From NCBI RefSeq assembly GCF_014203715.1, contig NZ_JACHJP010000002.1:1302001-1366000 (forward strand): a DNA stretch of 64,000 nucleotides, given 5' to 3'. Positions 25,159 through 32,123 of this stretch are shown here, piece after piece. A program made the translations under genes and the position numbers. The stretch is from Streptosporangium saharense. Its GTDB lineage: Bacteria > Actinomycetota > Actinomycetes > Streptosporangiales > Streptosporangiaceae. Below the pieces are notes generated by a model. The model saw only the letters and a list, made by a program, of their open reading frames with translations, made no database searches and was not told the DNA's origin. How positions within the stretch are numbered: position 1 is the first letter of the stretch; each line of letters opens with the position of its first letter.

Positions 25159-28100
25159 ATGTCCCGGGCCGTCGTCACCCGTACCCCCACAGTGGAGATC
25201 ACACCGTCGTCAGGCCGGGGGGCACCGTTGGGCGAGGGACTCACGTTCGCCGATCTGAGGACCGGGACCGTCCCCGCGGAGGGCGGCCGCAGGGCGCTGG
25301 TCCTTCTCGACACGCCCGAGCCCTCCCTGCAGGAGGGCCTCCCGCGTCCTGACGCGCGGCTGGCGGGCGCGCTGCGCGCCGAGGGGTTCGCCGTGGAGGC
25401 CGAACACGGCCAAGGGGCGCAGCGGGACGGCGAGCGGGTGTGGGAGTTCCTCGACTCGGCGCGGGAGGGTGACCTGCTGGTGATCCGGCTGCCCTCCGAC
25501 GGCGGCTGGACGCCGGGGCAGCTCGGCGCGATGATCGGCGCGTTCGGCAGGCGGGTCGGCGAGTCGCTGGCCACGGCCGTGCTGCTGGTCGTCGACTTCG
25601 GCTGGAGCGCCCTTGAGGGGACGGCCTCCCCGGTGCGGCAGCTCGCGGTGGCCGGGGAGCCCAGGATGGCCGCGGCGGCCCTGACGCTGACGCTGCGGGT
25701 CGGGGAGACGCCCAGGGGACCCGCGCGGAGCCTGACGGACGTGCTCGCCGAGGGACTGGCGACCAGGGCCGCCGACCTCGACGGCGACGGCGTGATCACC
25801 GTCGGCGAGCTGCACGCGTACGCGCTCGGCCACTACGCGGCCTCCCGCACCGCCCGCGTCCCCATCCTGATCGCCTACGGCGCCGTGGCGGGCGTCCCGC
25901 TGACCGGTCCCCCCGACACGTCGGCGACGGTCCCCGCGGCCCTCGCGCGGGCCGCGGCCAGGCTCGGCGGGGCCGTGGCGCCCATGTCGGGGCCCGAGGT
26001 CGTCAGGCGCGTCTACGAGCTGCACCTGAGCGAGGCGGGCAGGCAGTTGCTGCGCAGGGCCTCGCTGCTGGCCGAGGACGAGTCGGTCGAGGAGGTCTTC
26101 GGCGACGCCTCGGAACTCGGCCGGTGGGGGCTGCTCGGCGAGCACACCACCTTCTCCCACCCGGACGTGCGGGCCTTCGGCTACTCGCGCCTCACGGCCG
26201 CCGAGCGCGCCCAGACCTCCGCGCTGCTGCGCCGCAGACGGGCGGGGCTGCGGGCCGTACCGCCCAGGGCGCGGCTGACGGCCGACCGGTGGACCACGCA
26301 GGACCAGCTCGGGCACCGGCTCTACGCGGAGGCCGTGGCCGCCTTCGTCAGGCACCCGGAGACGCGTCCCCCGCTCACCATCGGCGTCAAGGGGCCGTGG
26401 GGGGCGGGCAAGACCTCCCTGATGCGGATGATCCAGGACCTGCTGGACCCGGGGGCGGCGGGAAGCGCCCCGGTGGAGATCCACCTTCCCGGCGCCGGTG
26501 TCGGCGGGACACCGACCAACGCCGAGGTGCTGGCCCGTGCCGGGCGGCGGGAGCGGGACGGCGAGGGCGGGGCGCGCGCGGTGCCCGGCGACCTTCCCGT
26601 ACGGCGGGCCGACTGGCGCCCGACCGTCTGGTTCAACCCGTGGATGTACCAGAACGGCGAGCAGGTCTGGGCCGGGCTCGCCCACGAGATCATCGGCCAG
26701 GTCACCGAGCGGCTGCCGAGGGCGGAGCGGGAGCGCTTCTGGCTGCGGCTCAACCTGGCCAGGATCGACGGTGAGGCGGTACGGCGGCGCGCCTATTGGC
26801 TGGCGCTGACCCGGCTCGCGCCGCTGGCCCTCGGCCTGGTCGCCGGGCTCGTCATGACCTGCGCGCTGCTGGCGGCCTCGGCGCTGCTGCCCGCCGCCGG
26901 GGAGCTGATCCGTCTCGTCGCCGCCGCCGTCGGCACCGTGGGCTCGGCGGGCGTGCTCGGGGCGGGAGCCGTACGGCTGGCGCGCTTCTTCGGCGAGTCG
27001 GCGGACAACGCCTTCGCCGAGCTGGTGCGCAGCCCCGACGTGCTGGCCAGGGAGGCGGCCGACGGGCTCCTTCCCGAGATGGGCTACCGGTCGAGGACGG
27101 GGTTCCTGCACTTGGTGCAGACGGACATGCGGCACGTGCTCGACCTGGTCGCCACCGAGGAGCGGCCCCTGGTGGTGTTCGTCGACGACCTCGACCGGTG
27201 CTCGCCGGGGACGGTCGCGCAGGTCATCGAGGCCATCAACCTGTTCCTCGCCGGGGAGTTCCCCAACTGCGTCTTCGTGCTGGCGATGGAGCCGGAGGCG
27301 GTCGTCGCGCACGTGGAGGCCGCCTACCGGGACCTGACGGAGACGCGTCCCGGCCACGGGGCCGGGCTCGGGTGGCGCTTCCTTGAGAAGATCGTGCAAC
27401 TGCCGCTGAGTGTGCCGTTGCTCGACGACGCCGACCGGCTGCCCGCCTTCGTCAGGGCCCTGCTCGGCGTGCCCGACCCGGCCGAAGGGCAGGTGCCGTA
27501 TGTCGCGCCGCCCCGCTCCCCCGTCGATCTGCCGATCCCCGAGCCGCTGCCGTACCCGGCCGAGCCGCCTGACCCGGTCCAGGTGAGCCGTCTTGAGGAG
27601 GAGATCTGGGCGCTGCGGCCGACGGCGACGACCCTCGACGAGGCCGCGCGGCTGGCGCAGGAGAGGCTGGGCATCGAGAGCAGGGACACGATCGGCGGGC
27701 TGTCCTCCGCGGCGCGCGAGGCCGCCGACCGGGTCTTCGACGACCTCTACAGCGACGAGAACGCCTACCGGGCGATCGAGTTCGTGCTGCCCGCGCTGAC
27801 GTTCTCCAACCCGCGGCAGATCAAGCGCTACGTGAACGTCTTCAGGTTCTACTCGTTCCTGACCTACCGCAGGGCGCTGGCGGGGGCCGAGCCCTCCTCC
27901 GACGCCGAGGTCGCCAAGCTCGCGGCGCTGACCGTCAACTGGCCGCACCTGCTGTCGCTGCTGGTCACCGAGGCGGAGGGGCCGAGCGCGCTCGACAACC
28001 TCGAACGCGCGGCGGACGCCGGTGACGACGCCGCCTGGGAGCTTGCCGTACGGCGGGCGGGCCTGACGGACCGTGGCACCTGGGACGAGACCGACCTGGG

Positions 28101-28164
28101 CGCCCTGCGGGGGCTGCTGTCCCGCCCGCACCCCATCGCCGGGCTGGCCCGCCACCTGCTCTGA
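25159..28164 (+). CDS. KAP-family P-loop NTPase with degenerate caspase-like N-terminus
   Basis: About 1001 residues. The C-terminal 600 are a KAP NTPase: Walker A GPWGAGKTS near residue 411, FNPWMYQ, two membrane helices inserted at about 550-600, Walker B VVFVDDLDRCSPGTV near 671, and FLEKIVQLPLSVP. KAP NTPases are membrane-associated and linked to bacterial conflict and signalling. Residues 1-250 resemble a caspase-fold domain ending in DLDGDGVITVGELHAYALGHY, an EF-hand-like block seen at the end of many actinobacterial caspase domains. The His (LLVIRLPSDGG) and Cys (VLLVVDFGWS) positions of the dyad appear to be lost. The start is uncertain; ATGs at 25078 and 25159 both lack a clear ribosome site. 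Confidence 0.8.
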   Translation: MSRAVVTRTPTVEITPSSGRGAPLGEGLTFADLRTGTVPAEGGRRALVLLDTPEPSLQEGLPRPDARLAGALRAEGFAVEAEHGQGAQRDGERVWEFLDSAREGDLLVIRLPSDGGWTPGQLGAMIGAFGRRVGESLATAVLLVVDFGWSALEGTASPVRQLAVAGEPRMAAAALTLTLRVGETPRGPARSLTDVLAEGLATRAADLDGDGVITVGELHAYALGHYAASRTARVPILIAYGAVAGVPLTGPPDTSATVPAALARAAARLGGAVAPMSGPEVVRRVYELHLSEAGRQLLRRASLLAEDESVEEVFGDASELGRWGLLGEHTTFSHPDVRAFGYSRLTAAERAQTSALLRRRRAGLRAVPPRARLTADRWTTQDQLGHRLYAEAVAAFVRHPETRPPLTIGVKGPWGAGKTSLMRMIQDLLDPGAAGSAPVEIHLPGAGVGGTPTNAEVLARAGRRERDGEGGARAVPGDLPVRRADWRPTVWFNPWMYQNGEQVWAGLAHEIIGQVTERLPRAERERFWLRLNLARIDGEAVRRRAYWLALTRLAPLALGLVAGLVMTCALLAASALLPAAGELIRLVAAAVGTVGSAGVLGAGAVRLARFFGESADNAFAELVRSPDVLAREAADGLLPEMGYRSRTGFLHLVQTDMRHVLDLVATEERPLVVFVDDLDRCSPGTVAQVIEAINLFLAGEFPNCVFVLAMEPEAVVAHVEAAYRDLTETRPGHGAGLGWRFLEKIVQLPLSVPLLDDADRLPAFVRALLGVPDPAEGQVPYVAPPRSPVDLPIPEPLPYPAEPPDPVQVSRLEEEIWALRPTATTLDEAARLAQERLGIESRDTIGGLSSAAREAADRVFDDLYSDENAYRAIEFVLPALTFSNPRQIKRYVNVFRFYSFLTYRRALAGAEPSSDAEVAKLAALTVNWPHLLSLLVTEAEGPSALDNLERAADAGDDAAWELAVRRAGLTDRGTWDETDLGALRGLLSRPHPIAGLARHLL

Positions 28165-28171
28165 ACGGCAC

Positions 28172-29413
28172 TCAGGACCTTCTCGCGAGCCGGGGCAGGC
28201 GGCGGATGGGCCAGGCGACGACGAGGGCCATGGCGCAGCCCAGGGCGATCACGGCGGCGGCCAGCAGCATGTCCCTGATGCCGAACAGCGCGCTCGCGGG
28301 ACCGGCGATGGCCTGGCCGAACGGGACGGCCAGGATCGACCCGGCGATCTCGTAGGCCGCCACCCGGTTGAGCCGGTCGGCGGGGATGTGGGTCTGCACG
28401 GTCGTAGCCCACTGGACGCCCCAGAACGCCCAGCCGAGACCGCTGACGCCGTACCCGAGCATGAGCAGCGGCAGGGAGGGGACCAGCGCCGCCACCAGCG
28501 GCATCAGCGGGAAGAGGAACATCGCGACGCCGCCGCCGAACAGGGGGCGGGAGGGGCGCAGCCTGAGCGCGGCCAGGCCGCCCAGGACGCAGCCCGCCCC
28601 GAACGCCGCCTCGGCGAAGCCGAACGCCGCCTTGCCGTGCGCGGTGATGATGGAGGCCGCGCCGAGCGGGGTGATCGGTCCCCAGACGAACACCCCCAGC
28701 ACCCACCAGATCAGGATGACCCCCCACAGCCAGGACCGGGAGCGGAACTCCTTCCAGCCGGTACGCAGGTTCTGCAGGGTCGTGGCCGACCGGTCCACCT
28801 CGAAGGCGGGCAGCCGCAGCGCGACCAGGCAGATCCCGCTGACGGCGAAGGTCGCGGCGTCGATGGCGAACACCCACCCGGCGGAGGTCACGGCCAGGAG
28901 CGTTCCGGCGATGGCGGGACCGGCCATCGTGGACAGGCCCTCGCTCACCTTCAGCACCCCGTTGGCCTGCTGCGGGTCGGCGGCGACCTGCGGCACCAGG
29001 CTGGAGACGCCCGGCTGGAACATCGCGGTCGCCATGCCGCCGAGCACCGAGGTGACGATGATGAACCACACCGGCGGGTGACCGAGCCCCAGGTAGAGCG
29101 CGAGCGAGCCCTGGATCAGGAACCGGGCCGCGTCCGAGCCGATCATCAGCGGGCGGGGGTGGAACCGGTCGGCCAGCACGCCGCCGAACACCACGAAGAG
29201 GGCGAAGGCCCCCATCCAGGCGGCCAGGGCGAACCCGGCGCCGCTCACCCCGTAGCCGAGGGAGAGCATCGCGACCGAGAGAGCGACCGGGAACATCGCG
29301 TCGCCCAGCATCGACACGATGCGGGCGACGAAGTAGAGGCGGAAGTTCCTGGTCCAGAGGCGGGCGGGGGCCGCGACGGGGGTGAGCACGCGGGCACCCT
29401 GCCAGAAACCCAC
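28172..29413 (-). CDS. MFS transporter (EntS-like MFS_3 group)
   Basis: A 413-residue integral membrane protein with twelve hydrophobic segments. The first-loop motif appears as GGVLADRFHPRPLMIGSD, and the overall pattern (VARIVSMLGDAMFPVALSVAML, GVSSLVPQVAADPQQANGVL, STMAGPAIAGTLLAV) matches drug/siderophore exporters of the EntS type. The substrate cannot be assigned and there are no co-directional partners. A GTG start at 29413 is used, but a GTG eight codons later has a better-placed GGCAGGG. Confidence 0.87.
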   Translation of the reverse strand: MGFWQGARVLTPVAAPARLWTRNFRLYFVARIVSMLGDAMFPVALSVAMLSLGYGVSGAGFALAAWMGAFALFVVFGGVLADRFHPRPLMIGSDAARFLIQGSLALYLGLGHPPVWFIIVTSVLGGMATAMFQPGVSSLVPQVAADPQQANGVLKVSEGLSTMAGPAIAGTLLAVTSAGWVFAIDAATFAVSGICLVALRLPAFEVDRSATTLQNLRTGWKEFRSRSWLWGVILIWWVLGVFVWGPITPLGAASIITAHGKAAFGFAEAAFGAGCVLGGLAALRLRPSRPLFGGGVAMFLFPLMPLVAALVPSLPLLMLGYGVSGLGWAFWGVQWATTVQTHIPADRLNRVAAYEIAGSILAVPFGQAIAGPASALFGIRDMLLAAAVIALGCAMALVVAWPIRRLPRLARRS

Positions 29414-29457
29414 TTTTCAGACAACTCTTTTTCTTGGTGACATTTCCCCCATACCCC

Positions 29458-29493
29458 CGGGCCGTGCCTCCCCGTACGGCGAGGCACGGCCCG
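29458..29493 (-). terminator. Hairpin terminator of the emfourin-like gene
   Basis: Perfect 13-bp stem (29458-29470 with 29481-29493) with a ten-base loop, ten bases beyond the stop codon of the minus-strand gene. Confidence 0.65.
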
Positions 29494-29502
29494 ACAACCG
29501 TC

Positions 29503-29955
29503 TCAGTCGTCCGAGGCGGTGGGCGGGGCGGTGATGTGCCGGGCGATCACCTCGTCGAGCCGGGTGATCGCGGGTCGCCAGTCGGCGGGCAGGTCGTGAC
29601 AGCGGGTGGCGTGCCTGCCCTGGTACTCCAGGGTGTAGGTGAAGTGGTCGGGAACGTCACAGCCGACCGGGGACGACGACCACGTCCTGACGTAGGACAG
29701 CCCCTGCAGCAGGAAGCGGAACTCGGCCGGGGTGAGCCGGAAGGTGACGGAGGTGGTGCCCGACCTGCCGCGGGCCAGGCCGTACCGGTCGACGACGAGC
29801 GTCTGACGGATCCCGGCGAAGCCACCGGTCTTCTGGTAGAAGACCGTCCGCTGGGGAGCCTCCGGCGCGCCGTCCCCGGGGACGCCCGCCCGGGCCGTCG
29901 CCGGGCTCATCGCCGTTACGGCCAGGATCGCGACGGCGAGCAGGTGTTTCACCAT
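29503..29955 (-). CDS. Secreted protein with emfourin (protealysin inhibitor)-like fold
   Basis: A 150-residue protein with a signal peptide (MVKHLLAVAILAVTAMSPATARA, probable cleavage after ARA). The mature part has TGGFAGIRQTLVVDRYGLARG, then LTPAEFRFLLQGL, and FTYTLEYQGRHATRCHDLP, the order of conserved elements in emfourin, the partner inhibitor of protealysin-like metalloproteases. No M4 protease gene is in the window. Two cysteines (in VGCDVP and TRCHDLP) could form a disulfide. The family assignment is by pattern and moderately sure. Confidence 0.6.
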   Translation of the reverse strand: MVKHLLAVAILAVTAMSPATARAGVPGDGAPEAPQRTVFYQKTGGFAGIRQTLVVDRYGLARGRSGTTSVTFRLTPAEFRFLLQGLSYVRTWSSSPVGCDVPDHFTYTLEYQGRHATRCHDLPADWRPAITRLDEVIARHITAPPTASDD

Positions 29956-30118
29956 GACGTCTTCCTCTCGTTGTCTGGAACGTTCCAGAAGTCACCGGAC
30001 AGCGGGTCCAGGCTCGCGGCGACGGCCGCCGAAGACCATCCGCCGCGCCGGTCACCCGTGACGGAAGTTCCCCCACCTGAGATCGTGATCATGCAGTCGC
30101 CCGAACGAAGGAGATCCT

Positions 30119-30682
30119 TTGACCGACCTACCCGTGGAACAGCTCACCCGCGCGCTGGCCGCCGTCGATCCCCTGGTCGCCGGGGTCGAGGACGGGCAGT
30201 GGTCCGCGCCGACCCCGTGCGCCGAGTGGACCGTGCGCGACCTGGTCGCCCACCTGGTCGTGACCAACCGGATGATGACCGCCTTCCTGACCGGCCAGGC
30301 GCCCCCCGACCGCTCCGCCGACCCGCTGGGCGGCGACCCGCTCGGCGCCTACCGCGAGTCCGGTACGGCCCTGCGGGCGGCCTTCGCCCTGCCCGGCGTC
30401 CTCGAAAGGACCCATGAGGGCGCGCTGGGGGCGGCCACCGGTGCCGTACGGCTGCGCTGGCGCCTGGCCGACCTGCTGACCCACGCCTGGGACCTGTCCC
30501 GGGCCACCGGCAGGCCCGCCGAGATGCCGCAGGACCTCGTGGAGCAGGCGCTGGCCTTCGTCGGGGACGCGCTGTCCGACGAGGCCCGCCCCGGACGGTT
30601 CGCCCCGGCCCAGCCGGTCGCCGACGACGCCCCCGCCCTCGACCGGCTCGCCGCCTTCGCCGGCCGTTCCGTACGACCCTGA
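30119..30682 (+). CDS. TIGR03086-family DinB-like metal-binding protein
   Basis: A 187-residue protein of the maleylpyruvate isomerase/DinB four-helix superfamily. The N-terminal motif WSAPTPCAEWTVRDLVAHLVVTN carries the conserved Cys and His, and RLRWRLADLLTHAWDLSRATG supplies the second metal-ligand His. In related enzymes these bind a divalent metal and mycothiol acts as cofactor. The substrate is unknown. It starts with TTG, eight bases after GAAGGAG. Confidence 0.88.
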   Translation: MTDLPVEQLTRALAAVDPLVAGVEDGQWSAPTPCAEWTVRDLVAHLVVTNRMMTAFLTGQAPPDRSADPLGGDPLGAYRESGTALRAAFALPGVLERTHEGALGAATGAVRLRWRLADLLTHAWDLSRATGRPAEMPQDLVEQALAFVGDALSDEARPGRFAPAQPVADDAPALDRLAAFAGRSVRP

Positions 30683-31089
30683 GCCCGTTATTCCCGTGAC
30701 CGGGGAAAGACGCCTTTCCTGATGCCTTCGGGACGGTCCGCACGCCGTCACGAATGAGAGCCGGACCACCGGGGCACCCGTCACGACCTTGGAAAACGAC
30801 CCGGCAACAGACCGGGAATCGGCTGCCCACAACGCCTTTCTGGCCCGGAGGAAATCCGCTCCCCGATTCGGGAAAATCCGCTTACCGGAAAGCATTCCTT
30901 CCCGACGGGAAGCGTCACCCACGAGCCTTCCAGGAAGCTTTTCCGTCACCACGGTGACTACTCACGGTCACCATTGACCAGCCGAAAGTAAGGCAAAAAG
31001 CTGCTTTTACCCCTCTTGCGCCAGCCGGATTCGGCGATCTATGGTTCTCCCCGAAAACGACAACCGTTTTCACTGTCGAAAGGAGCACC
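30683..31089. other. Non-coding region upstream of the RiPP operon
   Basis: This 407-bp region has no convincing gene and is less GC-rich than its surroundings. It contains several palindromes: CTTCCC-GAC-GGGAAG (30898-30912), GGTCA-N4-TGACC (30966-30979), AAAAGC-T-GCTTTT (30996-31008) and the promoter-proximal repeat at 31053-31071. The density of such elements suggests layered regulation of the operon. Confidence 0.55.
31016..31072 (+). promoter_or_regulatory. Candidate promoter and Zur-like operator of the RiPP operon
   Basis: TTGCGC (31016-31021) and TATGGT (31040-31045) make a -35/-10 pair with 18-bp spacing, predicting a start near 31052. Directly over the start lies a perfect inverted repeat GAAAACG-N5-CGTTTTC (31053-31071). 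Overlapping it, CGACAAC-C-GTTTTCA (31058-31072) matches the 7-1-7 layout of actinobacterial Zur boxes (TGAAAAY-N-RTTTTCA) with two mismatches in the left arm. Metal-dependent repression is an inference from this and the importer downstream. Confidence 0.5.
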
Positions 31090-31281
31090 ATGAACAAGGA
31101 TCTCGGCTTCGAGGAGCTGACCTCCGCGGCGGCGCTGCCCGCCCTGCAGGGGCCGGGCACCAACGCCCTCGTCCACACCCCGTTCGGCTTCGAGGAGCTG
31201 GCTCCCGCCACGGCGCTGCCCGCTCTCCAGGGGCCGGGCACCAACGCCCTCGTCCACACCCCCTTCGCCTGGAACTCCTAG
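31090..31281 (+). CDS. RiPP precursor peptide with two tandem 27-residue units
   Basis: A 63-residue peptide: MNKDL, two 27-residue units (residues 6-32 and 33-59) identical at 24 positions, then AWNS. Each unit starts GFEEL, continues through ALPALQ, and ends GPGTNALVHTPF. GFEEL...ALPALQ looks like a recognition segment and the GPGTNALVHTPF stretch like a core with two Thr and one His; there is no Cys. An AAAGGAG ribosome site precedes the ATG. It heads an operon with an RRE/E1-like protein and two YcaO enzymes, which convert Ser/Thr/Cys to azolines or modify backbone amides. The two-core layout recalls multi-core precursors such as cyanobactins. I recognise no named family. Confidence 0.85.
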   Translation: MNKDLGFEELTSAAALPALQGPGTNALVHTPFGFEELAPATALPALQGPGTNALVHTPFAWNS

Positions 31282-31290
31282 TTCCAGAAA

Positions 31291-31321
31291 CGGACGGCCC
31301 GCTCCCAGTGCGGGCCGTCCG
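31291..31321 (+). terminator. Hairpin between precursor and modification genes
   Basis: Perfect 12-bp GC-rich stem (31291-31302 with 31310-31321) with the loop TCCCAGT, ten bases after the precursor stop. It probably acts as a partial terminator or mRNA stabiliser, giving more precursor than enzyme mRNA. A smaller repeat GGAAC-N5-GTTCC spans the stop codon at 31271-31285. Confidence 0.7.
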
Positions 31322-31367
31322 CCCATCCCATCCTTCCCCCTTTGCGAGTCGCGGAGAAGAACAGCCC

Positions 31368-32123
31368 ATGGAGTCGATCGCCCCCGGCCACCACCTGTAC
31401 GTCGGCCCGGACGGGACGTGGCGCTCGTGCGACGAGAACGAGCGGTTCACCCGCCTGACCGGCCGGGCCGACCTGCTCGAACGCATGCGTGAGCAGGCCT
31501 ACCTCGGCGGGAACGCCCCCGACCTCGAACCGCTGGTCACCGCCCTGCGCGAGCGGGGCGTGCTCACCGACCCCTCCCCCGGCGGCGGCGAGCCGCTGCG
31601 GGTGTGCGTGCGCGGGGAAGGCCCGGTGGCCGCCGAGACCGTACGGCTGCTCGCCGGCACGGGGACCGCGCTCGCCGTGGACGACCCGGCCACGGCCGAC
31701 GCGGTGGTCGAGTGCGCGGGCTGGCTCCCCGACGGGCACTGGCTGCGCCTCGACGACGACGGGGCCGTCAGGCACCGCTGCCACGTCGAGGGCCGCAGGC
31801 TGGTCGTCGGCCCGATGACCGTGCCCGGCCGTACCGCCTCCTACCGGGACCTGCGGGGACGCAGGCTCGCCGCGGCGGCGCTGCCCGACGAGCTGGCCGG
31901 GCTGTGGACCTACCTCGACGAGGGTGTGGCCGGTACGGTGCCGCTCCCGCCGGTGCCGTGGCCGAATCCCGGCGCGGTCGCGGTCGCCGCGGGCCTGCTG
32001 GTCAACGACCTGCTGACCTGGTGGGCCGGTGACCTGCCCGCGACCTCGGGGCTCCAGCTCGTCGTCGATCCCGCCTCGGGACGGGTCGAGCGGCACCCGG
32101 TGCTGCCGCTGCCGGTCCGATGA
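31368..32123 (+). CDS. RRE/E1-like partner protein (TOMM cyclodehydratase C-like)
   Basis: A 251-residue protein. Residues 1-75 (APGHHLYVGPDGTWRSCDENERFTRLTGRADLLERMREQAYLGG...LVTALRERGVL) have the pattern of the winged-helix RiPP recognition element at the start of cyclodehydratase C proteins. The remainder resembles a shrunken ThiF/E1-like domain (PLRVCVRGEGPVAAETVRLLAGTG, ADAVVECAGWLPDGHW, VGPMTVPG) without the zinc-binding CxxC pairs or an ATP-binding GxGxxG of active E1 enzymes. By analogy it binds the precursor leader and presents it to the YcaO proteins. It is coupled to the next gene by an ATGA overlap. Confidence 0.7.
   Translation: MESIAPGHHLYVGPDGTWRSCDENERFTRLTGRADLLERMREQAYLGGNAPDLEPLVTALRERGVLTDPSPGGGEPLRVCVRGEGPVAAETVRLLAGTGTALAVDDPATADAVVECAGWLPDGHWLRLDDDGAVRHRCHVEGRRLVVGPMTVPGRTASYRDLRGRRLAAAALPDELAGLWTYLDEGVAGTVPLPPVPWPNPGAVAVAAGLLVNDLLTWWAGDLPATSGLQLVVDPASGRVERHPVLPLPVR

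Noticed and set aside
25210-28155. A 981-codon minus-strand open frame
   Set aside because: Antisense to the KAP NTPase gene, with no recognisable domain and shadow-like composition.
30754-30977. Two small open frames in the region upstream of the RiPP precursor
   Set aside because: No ribosome sites, no homology and atypical composition; the region looks regulatory.
31107-31268. Possible CRISPR-like or tandem DNA repeat
   Set aside because: The two 81-base units are in-frame coding repeats of the precursor, not spaced non-coding repeats.
31039-31326. A 95-codon minus-strand open frame across the RiPP precursor
   Set aside because: Its apparent repeats only mirror the precursor repeats on the other strand, and it lacks a ribosome site.
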